From Ruania alba (lineage in GTDB: Bacteria; Actinomycetota; Actinomycetes; Actinomycetales; Beutenbergiaceae), in contig NZ_FNTX01000001.1 in NCBI RefSeq assembly GCF_900105765.1, positions 806,001 to 870,000 on the forward strand: 64,000 bases of DNA, read 5' to 3'. The notes under the pieces are model-generated. The model was not told where the DNA came from, ran no database searches, and saw nothing but the letters and a program-made list of their open reading frames with translations. Shown here one piece after another: positions 51,199-62,572 of the stretch; position 1 is the first letter of the stretch, and the number at the start of each line of letters is the position of its first letter. Position numbers and translations under genes: made by a program.

Positions 51199-51734
51199 AC
51201 AGGCGTGGACGGTCCAGATCGGCGTAGCACACCGGCGACGAAGGCGATCTGCCCGACGTGCTGCAGGTCCTCGGCGAGCACGCTCACCAGGCGCACCCCG
51301 AGCGTGACCGGCGGGTCCCACGTGTCGTCGACCACCTGGTCGAGGTCGGCCTCGTCGAGCTGGCTCAGGTAGCCCTGGGTGGCCGCATGCACGGCATCGT
51401 GATAGCCGAGCAGGTCGGCCGCCGGCACATCACGCACCTGCGCCACCTGCTCGCTGGTGTGCCCGTACCCGTGCTCGGCCGGGTCGAACGGCAGCCCGAA
51501 GCGCTCGGCCCAGCCGCCGGCGAGCCATTGCTGCTGTACCCCCGCCACCGCGGCCACGTGGTCGTCCTGCACCCGGGTGAGGTGCCAGGCGAGCCAGGCG
51601 ATCGTGTTCGCGTCGGGATCCAGCCGGCCGATCAGGTGCTCCGGGGCGAGGCCGGGCGAACCGCCGAGGACACCATGCAGCTCCTCGGCGACCCGGCCGA
51701 AACCGTCGATCAGGATCGAACTGACGCTGCTCAT
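51192..51734 (-). CDS. DinB-family (mycothiol/DUF664-like) protein
   Basis: 180 residues. A four-helix DinB bundle is suggested by DGFGRVAEELHGVLGG, then NTIAWLAWHLTRVQDDHVAA near residue 43 (the His of W-H-x-x-R) and VLAEDLQHVGQIAFVAG near 150 with the third His. Those three His positions bind metal in related enzymes. DUF664 members in actinomycetes can be mycothiol-dependent transferases, a role that is only inferred. It lies 13 bp downstream of the osmoprotectant operon on the same strand, probably co-transcribed, and overlaps the convergent SRPBCC gene. Confidence 0.82.
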   Translation of the reverse strand: MSSVSSILIDGFGRVAEELHGVLGGSPGLAPEHLIGRLDPDANTIAWLAWHLTRVQDDHVAAVAGVQQQWLAGGWAERFGLPFDPAEHGYGHTSEQVAQVRDVPAADLLGYHDAVHAATQGYLSQLDEADLDQVVDDTWDPPVTLGVRLVSVLAEDLQHVGQIAFVAGVLRRSGPSTPVH

Positions 51735-51747
51735 CCGTGGCCCCGGG

Positions 51748-52680
51748 TCAGGCCAGACCGGTCTCGGCGAGCCAGTCGGTCGCGATGGTTGCCGGGTCCA
51801 GCTCTTCTTCCTGGCTCCGGACGTTCAACGCGATCAGTTCCTCGGTCGTCAGAGCCGCACTCACCGGGTCCAGTGCCGCGGCCAGGTCCTCGGCGAGCTC
51901 TGCGTCCACGAGCGGGATGACGTTCTGCGCGAGGATCATGTTCTCCGGGTCCTCGAGCGTGACGAACTCCCCGGAGGCCAGGTCCGGGTCGGCGGTGTAG
52001 ATGTCACCCATGGTGATGGTGCCATCGCGGATGGCGTCCTTGGTGAGCGGGCCGCCGCTGTCACCGATCGTGACGAAGGAGACCTCCACCCCGTAGAACT
52101 CTGCGAGCCCGTCCGGCCCGTACGGGCGGGACTCGAGCTCGATGTTGCCGCCGATCGTGATGTCCCCGTCGTAGTCGGCGAGATCGGCCAGGGAGGTGAT
52201 CTGGTTCGACTCGGAGAACTCCGCGGTCACGTTGTAGGAGTCGGCATCCTGAGCCTCGGCGTACTCGAGAACCGTGAGTCCGTCCGGGAGCGCATCGGGC
52301 AGCGCGGCAGCCACGTCCTCGGGGCTGCGCGCCTCGGTCTCGGCGTCGTAGAACTGCAGCAGGTTCCCCGAGTACTCGGGGAGCACGTCCACCTCGTCGC
52401 CCTCCATCGCGGCGAGATAACTGTCCCGCTGGCCGATCTGGAACTGCCGATCCACCTCGAAGCCCTCACTCTCCAGCACCTGGGCATAGATCTCGGCGAT
52501 GATCTCGTTGGAGTAGTACGCCTGGGAACCGACCACCACCGTGGACGGGTCGACCGGGGCTTCATCGCCGGTGTCGAGCGGGTCGGAGGACCCACCACAC
52601 GCCGCGATCAGGGTCAGCGCGGATGCGGCGGCGAGGCCGCCGAGCATTCGGCGCGGGAACTGGAGGGTGGGCGTTGTCAT
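51748..52680 (-). CDS. Glycine betaine/choline-type ABC transporter substrate-binding lipoprotein
   Basis: 310 residues from ATG 52680. The lipoprotein signal has two Arg (QFPRRMLGG), a core ending TLIAAC and Cys at residue 28. The mature part is an OpuAC/ProX-type domain: TVVVGSQAYYSNEIIAEIYA and EVDVLPEYSGNLLQFYDAE, followed by GDSGGPLTKDAIRDGTITMG. It would capture glycine betaine, choline, carnitine or proline outside the cell. It is the last gene of an ATPase-permease-permease-binding-protein operon joined by 4-bp overlaps. Aromatic-box residues that define the ligand cannot be placed with certainty. Confidence 0.9.
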   Translation of the reverse strand: MTTPTLQFPRRMLGGLAAASALTLIAACGGSSDPLDTGDEAPVDPSTVVVGSQAYYSNEIIAEIYAQVLESEGFEVDRQFQIGQRDSYLAAMEGDEVDVLPEYSGNLLQFYDAETEARSPEDVAAALPDALPDGLTVLEYAEAQDADSYNVTAEFSESNQITSLADLADYDGDITIGGNIELESRPYGPDGLAEFYGVEVSFVTIGDSGGPLTKDAIRDGTITMGDIYTADPDLASGEFVTLEDPENMILAQNVIPLVDAELAEDLAAALDPVSAALTTEELIALNVRSQEEELDPATIATDWLAETGLA

Positions 52681-53405
52681 GACGTTCCTTCCTGAGGGTG
52701 CGTTCTGGCAACAACGGGTGTGCTGGTCACATTCCGGGGGCGTCGACGCGCGCTGCGTCCCGCCAGCCACTCGGCCAGCGAGAAGAGCGCATCGAGAACG
52801 AGCGCGAGGGCCACGATCACCAGGGCTCCACCGAGCATCTCCTCGTAGCTGTTCAGATTGATGCCGCGCAGGATGTAGGTGCCGAGCCCGCCGAGACCCA
52901 CATACGCAGCCAATACGGCGGTGGACACGATCTGCAGAGTGGCGCTGCGCAGACCGCCGATCAGCAGCGCCAGCCCGATCGGGGCCTCCACACGCAGCAG
53001 GATCTGCCACTCGGTCATCCCCATGGCACGGGCGGCGTCCACGACGTCATCATCGACCGACTCGATCCCGGCGTAGGCGCCGGCCAGGACGGAGGGCACG
53101 CCGAGCACCACGAAAACGACGGTCGCGGCCACCGGAGCCTGCCCGATCCCGACGATGAGGGTGAGCAGGGTGAGCAGACCGAGCGAGGGGAGCGCTCGCG
53201 CCGCACCCGAGAACGCCACTGCCACCTGCTTGCCGCGCCCGGTGTGCCCGATGGCGTAGCCGATGGGGATGGCGATCGCGGCCGCGATGGCCACGGCGAT
53301 CGCGGAGTACAGGATGTGTTCGCCCAACCGGGAAGCGATCGCGTTCGCGCCCTCGTGCTGCTCGGGAGCCAGCAACCAGGCGATGGCCTCGAGGAAGAGG
53401 GTCAT
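52677..53405 (-). CDS. Osmoprotectant ABC transporter permease (OpuCD/ProW-like)
   Basis: 242 residues from ATG 53405. It has five to six predicted spans, and the EAA loop is in AMGMTEWQILLRVEAPIGLA near residues 128-147. The following SATLQIVSTAVLAAYVGLGG matches OpuC-type permeases. It pairs with the permease at 53402 to form the channel of the importer. Overlaps with both neighbours (ATGA) show co-translation. An N-terminal EAIAWLLAPEQHEGANAIA region before the first span is longer than in the partner. Confidence 0.92.
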   Translation of the reverse strand: MTLFLEAIAWLLAPEQHEGANAIASRLGEHILYSAIAVAIAAAIAIPIGYAIGHTGRGKQVAVAFSGAARALPSLGLLTLLTLIVGIGQAPVAATVVFVVLGVPSVLAGAYAGIESVDDDVVDAARAMGMTEWQILLRVEAPIGLALLIGGLRSATLQIVSTAVLAAYVGLGGLGTYILRGINLNSYEEMLGGALVIVALALVLDALFSLAEWLAGRSARRRPRNVTSTPVVARTHPQEGTS

Positions 53406-54073
53406 CGGGCCACCTCCGCCCCGGTGCGGCCCTGGCTGCGGGGTTTGCGGGACCAGGGCATCAGCCGGCGGCCGAGGAGGACGAGCAGCCCGTCCAGCAC
53501 GAGCGCCGTCACCACCGTCATGACGATCCCGGTGAGGATCTCCACAGGAATGTTGCGCTGCAGCCCGTCAGTGAACAGGAACCCGAGTGACCGGATGCCC
53601 ACCAGCACGCCGACCGTGACCAGGCTCACGGTGCTCACCGCGACCACACGCAGCCCGGCCAGCAGTACCGGGCCGGCGAGCGGAAGATCAACCGCCCAGA
53701 ACCGGCGCCACCCGTCGTAGCCCATCGCGACAGCGGCCTGGCGCACCTGGATGTCCACCGAGGCGAAGGCGTCCGAGGCGAACCGGGTCATCAGCGCGAC
53801 GGCATAGATCGTCAGCGCAACGATCAGGTTCGCCCGGCTCAGGAACCCGATGCCCAGCAGCGGCGGGAGCAACACGAACAGCGCCAGCGACGGGATCGTG
53901 TAGAGCAGTCCCACCAAGGAGAGCATCGGGCCGCGCAGCCACTTCTGCCGCCAGGCGATCTGCCCCAACGGGATCGCGATCACGAAGCCTGCGACGATCG
54001 GGAGCAGGCTGAGCCAGAGGTGCTCGAGCGTGAGTTCGAGGATGAGATCGAGGCTGCCGGAGAGCCACGTCAT
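53402..54073 (-). CDS. Osmoprotectant ABC transporter permease (OpuCB/ProW-like)
   Basis: 223 residues from ATG 54073, which overlaps the ATPase stop; a longer 244-residue frame is not preferred because this ATG forms the usual ATGA coupling. Hydrophobic spans begin at LILELTLEHLWLSLLPIVAG. The EAA block is QAAVAMGYDGWRRFWAVDLP near residues 132-151. The C-terminal span LLVLLGRRLMPWSRKPRSQG ends in a basic tail. It is the second channel subunit of the betaine-type importer. Confidence 0.92.
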   Translation of the reverse strand: MTWLSGSLDLILELTLEHLWLSLLPIVAGFVIAIPLGQIAWRQKWLRGPMLSLVGLLYTIPSLALFVLLPPLLGIGFLSRANLIVALTIYAVALMTRFASDAFASVDIQVRQAAVAMGYDGWRRFWAVDLPLAGPVLLAGLRVVAVSTVSLVTVGVLVGIRSLGFLFTDGLQRNIPVEILTGIVMTVVTALVLDGLLVLLGRRLMPWSRKPRSQGRTGAEVAR

Positions 54074-54897
54074 GAGGGCGTCGCGTCCTCGGAGAGCACA
54101 CCCGCCGGCCGGCCGTTGCCGTCGACCACCACGCAAGCGCCCTCGCGCTGCTCCAGGCGGAGCGCGCGCCGGCCGCGATCGGCTCCGATGAAGTCCGCCA
54201 CGAACTCGCTCGCCGGGGCCGCGAGGATGTCGGTGGGGCTGCCCTGCTGGGCGATCACCCCGCCACGCTCCAGGATGACCACCTGGTCGCCGAGCAGGAA
54301 CGCCTCCTCGATGTCGTGCGTCACGAAGACCACGGTCTTGCCGAGAGCGCCCTGCAGTCGGAACAGCTCGTTCTGCAGGTCTGCCCGCACGATCGGGTCC
54401 ACCGCGCCGAACGGCTCGTCCATCAGCAAGATGTTCGGGTCCACGGCCAGTCCCCGGGCCACTCCCACCCGCTGTTGCTGGCCGCCGGAGAGCTGGCTCG
54501 GGTAGCGCTCGGCGAGGTCCCGGTCCAGGCCCACCGTGTCCATCAAGGACAGGCCCAGCTCTGCCGCCTCCGACCGTGACATCCCGTTCAGCCGCGGCAC
54601 CGTCACGATGTTCTCCAGCACCCGTCGGTGTGGCAGCAGTCCGGCGCTCTGCATCACGTACCCGATGCGCCGCCGCAGCGCCACCGGGTTCAGGTCAGCG
54701 ACATTCTCGGCATCGATGCTGACCGTTCCGGAGGTGGGCTCCACCATCCGGTTGATCATCCGGAGCAGGGTCGTCTTCCCGGAGCCGGAGGAACCCACCA
54801 GCACGGTGACCTGGTGGGAGGGGATCACCAGATCCACACCACTGACGGCGAGTGTGCCGTCCTCGAACTGCTTGGTGACCTGCTCGAACTCGATCAC
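54070..54897 (-). CDS. Osmoprotectant ABC transporter ATP-binding protein (OpuCA/ProV-like)
   Basis: 275 residues from GTG 54897, with AGGA eight bases upstream; a frame opening at 55026 would overlap the divergent gene's start and lacks support. Walker A GSSGSGKTTLLRMIN is near residue 35, LSGGQQQRVGVARGLA near 132 is the signature, and ILLMDEPFGAVDP near 155 is Walker B. The C-terminal segment after residue 230 is short, so there are no CBS domains as in full OpuCA. It is the first gene of the operon. Control by salt is known in relatives; no operator is visible here. Confidence 0.9.
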   Translation of the reverse strand: MIEFEQVTKQFEDGTLAVSGVDLVIPSHQVTVLVGSSGSGKTTLLRMINRMVEPTSGTVSIDAENVADLNPVALRRRIGYVMQSAGLLPHRRVLENIVTVPRLNGMSRSEAAELGLSLMDTVGLDRDLAERYPSQLSGGQQQRVGVARGLAVDPNILLMDEPFGAVDPIVRADLQNELFRLQGALGKTVVFVTHDIEEAFLLGDQVVILERGGVIAQQGSPTDILAAPASEFVADFIGADRGRRALRLEQREGACVVVDGNGRPAGVLSEDATPS

Positions 54898-55018
54898 GAG
54901 GTCGTCCTGTTCGTCGGTGGGCTGGTGTTCTGGCTCACAGGCATGGACTCGAGCGTAGTCTGGGCCGGTGACATCGGCTCGAAGTTGACCACCTTTTCCA
55001 ACCGTGGGGAGTTTCGCG

Positions 55019-56437
55019 ATGAGCACTTGGGACGTGCTGGTGATTGGTGCCGGAGCTGTCGGTGAGAACGTCGCCGGACAGGTCGTGGCCGGTGGCCTGA
55101 GTGCGGTGATCGTCGAGTCCGAGCTCGTCGGTGGGGAGTGCTCCTACTGGGCGTGCATGCCGTCCAAGGCACTACTCCGCTCCGGCGCCGTGCGCCGAGC
55201 TGCCGCCCACGTACGAGGTTCCGGGGTACACCAGGCGGAGGCACCGCCAGTGGTGGATCGGTCTGAGGTGCTCGCGCGGCGGAACACGTTCACCAGCGGC
55301 TGGGACGATGCCGGTCAGGTGACATGGCTGGAGAACACCGGCATCGACCTCGTGCGCGGACGTGGCCGGCTCACCGGCGAGCGTACGGTCGAGGTGACCA
55401 CCACCGACGGCACCGTCCAGCTGGAGGCGCGGCACGCCGTCGTGATCTGCACCGGCAGCGATGCTGCGGTGCCGGCCGCGCTCGCCCCGGCCGCTCCATG
55501 GACCTCCCGCGAGGCCACCAGCGCCGAGGAGATCCCCGAACGCCTTGCCATTGTCGGCGGAGGAGTGGTCGGCGTAGAGATGGCGACGGCGTACCGGGAC
55601 CTGGGTGCCGCCGTCACCCTCCTGGTACGGGGCCGGGTGCTCCCCGGTGCCGAGCCGTTCGCCGGTGACCTCGTGGCCGGGACGTTGCGCGAGACGGGCG
55701 TGGACGTGCGCACCGGGGTGAGTGTCACAGAAGCGGTGCGGGACGCCGTCACCGGGACGGTACGCCTGAGCTGTGACGACGGTCAGGTGGTGGTCGCGGA
55801 CGAGGTGCTGGCCGCCACGGGGCGCCGCCCCCGCACCGACGACATAGGTCTGTCCGTCGTCGGTCGCAGCGATGGCGAGTGGCTGGACGTCGACGACACG
55901 ATGCGGGTGTCCGGGTCCGGCTGGCTGTACGCCGTCGGTGACGTGAACCACCGGGCCTTGCTCACCCACCAGGGCAAATACCAGGCGCGCGCCGCTGGGG
56001 ACGCGATCGTCGCCCGGGCGCACGGGCAGGGGGTGGCCGATCACGCCTGGGGCGCCCACGCCGCCACCGCCGACCATGAAGCTGTTCCGCAGGTCGCGTT
56101 CAGCGACCCGGAGGTGGCGAGCGTGGGCCTGACCGCTGCCGCGGCTGAGGACGCCGGATACCCCGTGCGGGTGGTGGACTACGAGCTCGGCTCGGTCGCC
56201 GGTGCGGCACTGCATGCGGACGGGTACACCGGCACGGCGCGGATGGTGGTGGACACGGAGCGGCAGGTGATCCTCGGGGTGACGTTCGCCGGCCCGGACG
56301 TGGCCGAACTGCTGCACGCAGCCACGATCGCCGTGGTGGGGCAGGTGCCGATCGATCGGCTCTGGCACGCGGTGCCGTCCTATCCGACGATCAGCGAGGT
56401 GTGGCTGCGGCTGCTGGAGACCTACGGGCGGCCCTGA
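55019..56437 (+). CDS. FAD/NAD(P)-dependent disulfide oxidoreductase (Lpd/MerA superfamily)
   Basis: 472 residues from ATG 55019, after GGGGAG. FAD binds at VLVIGAGAVGENVAG near residue 6, and GGECSYWACMPSKALLRS near 38 carries a redox CxxxxC pair with Lys after it, as in Lpd-type enzymes. The NAD(P) site is LAIVGGGVVGVEMATAYRDL near 178, and the C-terminal interface block near 420 ends AVPSYPTISEVWLRLLETYG with the His-Pro-type helix shifted. It transfers electrons from NAD(P)H to a disulfide or other acceptor. No E2 or E1 subunit lies nearby, so a free-standing reductase is likelier than a pyruvate dehydrogenase component. The substrate is unknown. Divergent from the osmoprotectant operon. 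Confidence 0.85.
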   Translation: MSTWDVLVIGAGAVGENVAGQVVAGGLSAVIVESELVGGECSYWACMPSKALLRSGAVRRAAAHVRGSGVHQAEAPPVVDRSEVLARRNTFTSGWDDAGQVTWLENTGIDLVRGRGRLTGERTVEVTTTDGTVQLEARHAVVICTGSDAAVPAALAPAAPWTSREATSAEEIPERLAIVGGGVVGVEMATAYRDLGAAVTLLVRGRVLPGAEPFAGDLVAGTLRETGVDVRTGVSVTEAVRDAVTGTVRLSCDDGQVVVADEVLAATGRRPRTDDIGLSVVGRSDGEWLDVDDTMRVSGSGWLYAVGDVNHRALLTHQGKYQARAAGDAIVARAHGQGVADHAWGAHAATADHEAVPQVAFSDPEVASVGLTAAAAEDAGYPVRVVDYELGSVAGAALHADGYTGTARMVVDTERQVILGVTFAGPDVAELLHAATIAVVGQVPIDRLWHAVPSYPTISEVWLRLLETYGRP

Positions 56438-56604
56438 CCGGAGGCTGCTCCCGCGTCCGGCCAGCATGAGGTCGCCGCACGGGCCAAGATGGGAGGTGGG
56501 CTAGGCAACGGTGGTGGTCAAGGTCCAGAGTTGTCCTGCAGACCCCACTCATGTCCGTCCACGACGGGTCGCCGCTCACGGCGCACAAGCGAAGGAGCAC
56601 CGGA

Positions 56605-57612
56605 ATGAAGAAGCTGATCAACGATCCGCAGGCAGTCGTCGCCGAGACGGTCGACGGCTTCGCCGCCGCCCACGCCGATCTGGTGGTCTCCAGCGGCGAT
56701 CCGGAGACACTGTTCGTCTCCCGTGCCGGCGGTGCCGTCGCCGGGAAGGTAGGCCTGGTCAGCGGCGGCGGGAGCGGGCACGAGCCGCTGCACGCCGGTT
56801 TCGTCGGCCGCGGCATGCTGGATGCCGCCGTGCCCGGAGCGGTGTTCACCTCGCCCACGCCGGACCCCATCATGGCTGCCACGAAGGCCGCCGACGGCGG
56901 TGCGGGTGTGCTGCACATCGTGAAGAACTACACCGGGGACGTGCTCAACTTCGAGACGGCCGCCGAACTCGCCGAGCTCGAGGACATCACCGTCAAGACG
57001 GTCGTCGTCAACGATGACGTGGCCGTGCAGGACTCCCTGTTCACCGCCGGCCGTCGCGGGGTCGCGGGCACGGTCCTGGTGGAGAAGATCGCCGGCGCCG
57101 CCGCCGAGCGCGGGGACGATCTGGACTCCGTGGCGGCGATCGCGACCAGGGTCAACGAGAACGTCCGCTCGATGGGAGTGGCCCTCACCGCGTGCACCGT
57201 GCCGCACGCCGGGAAGCCGTCTTTCGACCTGGACGACGACGAGATCGAGATCGGCATCGGGATCCACGGCGAACCCGGGCGCGAGCGCATCCCGTCCGCG
57301 TCCGCCGACGAGATCACCGAACAGCTCCTGACGGCGGTCGCCGGCGACCTGCAGGTGGCGTCCGGTGACCGTGTGGTCCTGCTGGTGAACGGTATGGGCG
57401 GCACGCCGGCTTCCGAGCTGTACATCGTCTACCGGAAGGCGCGTGCGCTGCTCGAGGAGCGTGGTGCTGAGGTGACTCGCTCCCTGGTGGGCAACTACGT
57501 GACCTCGCTGGAGATGCAGGGGGCCTCGATCACGGTGCTGCGCCTGGACGAGGAGCTGCTCGCCCTGTACGACGCCCCGGTGCACACCCCGGCGCTCACC
57601 TGGGGGGCGTGA
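56605..57612 (+). CDS. dhaK: Dihydroxyacetone kinase subunit DhaK
   Basis: 335 residues from ATG 56605, preceded by GAAGGAG; a frame 18 codons longer starts without support. GLVSGGGSGHEPLHAGFVG near residue 50 holds the substrate loop, and GIGIHGEPGRERI near 216 carries the His that binds dihydroxyacetone as a hemiaminal. DhaK binds the substrate while DhaL and DhaM pass phosphate from phosphoenolpyruvate. It is the first gene of dhaKLM, which starts after a 167-bp gap with no strong palindrome. This points to glycerol or dihydroxyacetone use. Cytoplasmic. Confidence 0.95.
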   Translation: MKKLINDPQAVVAETVDGFAAAHADLVVSSGDPETLFVSRAGGAVAGKVGLVSGGGSGHEPLHAGFVGRGMLDAAVPGAVFTSPTPDPIMAATKAADGGAGVLHIVKNYTGDVLNFETAAELAELEDITVKTVVVNDDVAVQDSLFTAGRRGVAGTVLVEKIAGAAAERGDDLDSVAAIATRVNENVRSMGVALTACTVPHAGKPSFDLDDDEIEIGIGIHGEPGRERIPSASADEITEQLLTAVAGDLQVASGDRVVLLVNGMGGTPASELYIVYRKARALLEERGAEVTRSLVGNYVTSLEMQGASITVLRLDEELLALYDAPVHTPALTWGA

Positions 57613-57613
57613 C

Positions 57614-58258
57614 GTGTCGGACCTGCTTAATGTGGCATGGGCGCGCGCCTGGGTGCAGGCGAGTGCCGCCGTCGTGGGTAAGAACCGGATGGCGCTGATC
57701 GACCTGGATCGGGCGATCGGCGACGGCGACCACGGGGAGAACCTGGACCGCGGGTTCACGGCCGTGCTCGCCAAGCTCGAAGCCGCCGAGACCGCCACCA
57801 TCGGCGACGTCTTCGCGCTGGTGGCGAAGACGTTGATGTCCACGGTGGGTGGCGCCGCCGGGCCGCTGTACGGCACCGCCTACCTGCGCGCAGCGAAGGC
57901 GGCACCGGCCGAGACGGTGGATGCGGCCGGAGTGGCCGACATCCTGGAGGCCGCCGTCGGTGGCATCGTCGCGCGGGGCAAGGCCGAGCTCGAGGACGCG
58001 ACCATGGTGGATGCCTGGTCGCCGGCCGCCGAGGCCGCACGCGAGGTGGCAACTTCCGGCGGAAGCGCACGAGCGGCGCTCGCAGCAGCGGCCACCGCGG
58101 CGCGGACCGGCGCCGCGGCCACGGAGCCGCTGATCGCTCGCAAGGGTCGGGCCAGCTACCTGGGCGCACGATCGCAAGGTCACCGAGATCCGGGGGCGGA
58201 GTCCAGCGCGTTGCTGCTCCAGGCAGCTGTCGAGGCGGCGGAGGCGTCCCATGGCTGA
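57614..58258 (+). CDS. dhaL: Dihydroxyacetone kinase subunit DhaL (ADP-binding)
   Basis: 214 residues from GTG 57614, one base after the dhaK stop. The Mg-ADP site is DRAIGDGDHGENLDRGFTAV near residues 33-52 with the three Asp. MSTVGGAAGPLYGTAYLRAA near 75 and KGRASYLGARSQGHRDPGAE near 176 complete the family pattern. It accepts phosphate from DhaM onto bound ADP and transfers it to dihydroxyacetone on DhaK. It overlaps dhaM by 8 bp. Length is typical. Confidence 0.94.
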   Translation: MSDLLNVAWARAWVQASAAVVGKNRMALIDLDRAIGDGDHGENLDRGFTAVLAKLEAAETATIGDVFALVAKTLMSTVGGAAGPLYGTAYLRAAKAAPAETVDAAGVADILEAAVGGIVARGKAELEDATMVDAWSPAAEAAREVATSGGSARAALAAAATAARTGAAATEPLIARKGRASYLGARSQGHRDPGAESSALLLQAAVEAAEASHG

Positions 58259-58964
58259 ACCCACCACGGCGCTGCTGCTCGTCTCCCACTCCGCTGCGCT
58301 CGCGGCGGGAACGGCCGAGGTTGCTGCGCAGATGGCCCCGGACGTCGCGATCCGGGCGGCCGGTGGCACCGACGACGGCCGGATCGGTACCAGCTACGAC
58401 CTGGTGGAGCAGGCAGTGACCGGGCTGCTCGACGAGGGTGGCGGTGCCGTGGTGCTGCTCACCGACCTCGGATCGGCTGCACTGACCGCCGAGTCCGTGC
58501 TGGAGATGGCCGACGACGACCGCCTCCTGCTCGCCGACGCCCCGTTCGTCGAGGGAGCGGTCGCCGCCGCCGTGGCTGCGCAGGGTGGTGCGACAGGGCT
58601 GGCCGTTCGTGCGGCCGCGGAAGAGGCCGCGACCTCGTTCGGCCCGGTCGATCGTGAGGATGAGCCGCCGCCTCTGGAGACTGCTGCCCCATCGCAGCCG
58701 GCGGCCGAGGCCCTCACCCGCACGCTCGTGCTGCGCAACCGGCTCGGCCTCCACGCTCGCCCAGCAGCGATGCTCGCTCGCAAGGTGGGGGAGTTCGACG
58801 CGGATGTCCAGCTCAACGGCATCGATGCTGCCAGCATCCTGGCCATCATGGGGCTCGGACTCACTGCTGGGGCCGAGCTTCAGGTGGAGGCGACCGGCCC
58901 ACAGGCGGCCGAGGCGCTGGATGCCATCGAGGCGGACGTCGAGGCGGGCTTCGGCGAGGAGTAA
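58251..58964 (+). CDS. dhaM: PTS-dependent dihydroxyacetone kinase phosphotransfer protein DhaM (EIIA-HPr)
   Basis: 237 residues. Residues 1 to about 130 form the EIIA-Dha domain with the phosphate-carrying His in LLLVSHSAALAAG at residue 12. From about 155 there is an HPr domain with the His in NRLGLHARPAAMLARKVGEF near 165 and the regulatory Ser region (SILAIMGLGLTAG) near 200. An Ala/Glu/Pro-rich linker joins them. No EI domain is attached, as in some longer DhaM. It implies a PTS phosphate relay elsewhere in the genome. It is the last gene of dhaKLM; a very long hairpin follows the stop. Confidence 0.92.
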   Translation: MAEPTTALLLVSHSAALAAGTAEVAAQMAPDVAIRAAGGTDDGRIGTSYDLVEQAVTGLLDEGGGAVVLLTDLGSAALTAESVLEMADDDRLLLADAPFVEGAVAAAVAAQGGATGLAVRAAAEEAATSFGPVDREDEPPPLETAAPSQPAAEALTRTLVLRNRLGLHARPAAMLARKVGEFDADVQLNGIDAASILAIMGLGLTAGAELQVEATGPQAAEALDAIEADVEAGFGEE

Positions 58965-58979
58965 CCCGACCACTCCTGC

Positions 58980-59037
58980 ACGCGGGTGGCCTCAGTGTCG
59001 CGATCACGCGAGATCGCGACACTGAGGCCACCCGCGT
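58980..59037. terminator. Perfect 26-bp inverted repeat after dhaM
   Basis: The arms 58980-59005 and 59012-59037 are exact complements around a 6-nt loop. The stem starts 15 bp after the dhaM stop and ends 70 bp before the tetR start. It is much longer than an ordinary terminator and lacks a T-run. It may end the dha transcript and insulate the tetR promoter. Its arm sequence differs from that of the stem at 32918. Confidence 0.7.
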
Positions 59038-59089
59038 CGGTGCGTGACGCAGATCACCGCTGGTGGGACGCGATGCGCTGGATCAAAGA

Positions 59090-59106
59090 TTGCACGCCGT
59101 GCAAAA

Positions 59107-59120
<14 letters not shown>
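59090..59120. promoter_or_regulatory. Probable TetR operator: TTGCAC-N3-GTGCAA, with a second palindrome over the start codon
   Basis: TTGCACGCCGTGCAA (59090-59104) has the same arms and 3-bp gap as 22959-22973. TGCATGTCATGCA (59108-59120) is a second perfect palindrome that covers the ATG codons at 59107 and 59116. A repressor bound here would cover the promoter and the start. Confidence 0.62.
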
Positions 59121-61951
<2,831 letters not shown>

Positions 61952-61977
61952 TAGTCCCGGGTGGCTCGCGGGCCCGT

Positions 61978-61983
61978 TACGCT
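61978..61983 (+). promoter_or_regulatory. -10-like box TACGCT, probable leaderless start of ndk
   Basis: TACGCT ends 7 nt before the ATG at 61991. GGAG lies 4 nt from the ATG, too close for a good ribosome site. Confidence 0.4.
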
Positions 61984-61990
61984 CGGAGCC

Positions 61991-62419
61991 ATGAGTGAGA
62001 ACATCGAGCGCACCCTGGTCCTGGTCAAGCCGGACGGCGTCCGTCGCGGACTGAGCGGAGAGATCCTGCGCCGCATCGAGGCCAAGGGCTACACCCTGGT
62101 GAACCTGCAGTTGAGGGCAGCCGACGATGCCCTGTTGGCCGCCCATTACGCCGAGCACGAGGGCAAGCCGTTCTATGCGCCGCTGGTGGACTTCATGAAG
62201 TCCGGCCCGGTGCTCGCGGCCGTCGTGGAGGGTCACCGGGTGATCGAGGGGTTCCGCACGCTGGCGGGGACCACCGACCCGACGGCGGCGCTGCCGGGGA
62301 CCATCCGCGGTGACCTGGGCCGGGACTGGGGGCTGCAGGTGCAGCAGAACCTGGTGCACGGGTCCGATTCGCCGGAGAGCGCCGAGCGTGAGATCGGGCT
62401 CTGGTTCCCGCAGGCCTGA
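61991..62419 (+). CDS. ndk: Nucleoside diphosphate kinase
   Basis: 142 residues from ATG 61991. It opens [20 protein letters not shown], with the nucleotide-binding Lys in KPDG, and has the active-site His in [18 protein letters not shown] near residue 120. It moves the gamma phosphate between nucleoside triphosphates and diphosphates in the cytosol. It follows DUF4233 by 39 bp as in other actinomycetes. Length and motifs are complete. Confidence 0.96.
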   Translation: MSENIERTLVLVKPDGVRRGLSGEILRRIEAKGYTLVNLQLRAADDALLAAHYAEHEGKPFYAPLVDFMKSGPVLAAVVEGHRVIEGFRTLAGTTDPTAALPGTIRGDLGRDWGLQVQQNLVHGSDSPESAEREIGLWFPQA

Positions 62420-62461
62420 TCGCACACGACCTGTGCAGTCAAACTCTTCCTCGGCTCACCG

Positions 62462-62475
62462 TTTGTTCTAACAAA
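62462..62475. promoter_or_regulatory. 14-bp palindrome upstream of mmsA
   Basis: TTTGTTCTAACAAA is a perfect palindrome of 6-bp arms in an AT-richer patch of the 153-bp gap after ndk. TTGACA at 62478-62483 follows at once and could be a -35 box, with GACGAT (62503-62508) as a weak -10. An operator for mmsA is inferred. Confidence 0.5.
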
Positions 62476-62572
62476 GTTTGACAAGAACCGGTCATACGGT
62501 GGGACGATAGGCGCGGCGTGAGGGCGGTTCGACCCCGGACCGCACCCGCCGTCGTCGAGGCCGGGAGGAAGT

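Noticed and set aside
54898-55026. Longer start for the osmoprotectant ATPase at 55026
   Set aside because: It would overlap the divergent disulfide reductase start and cover the only space for its promoter; the GTG at 54897 has a ribosome site and the family's usual beginning.
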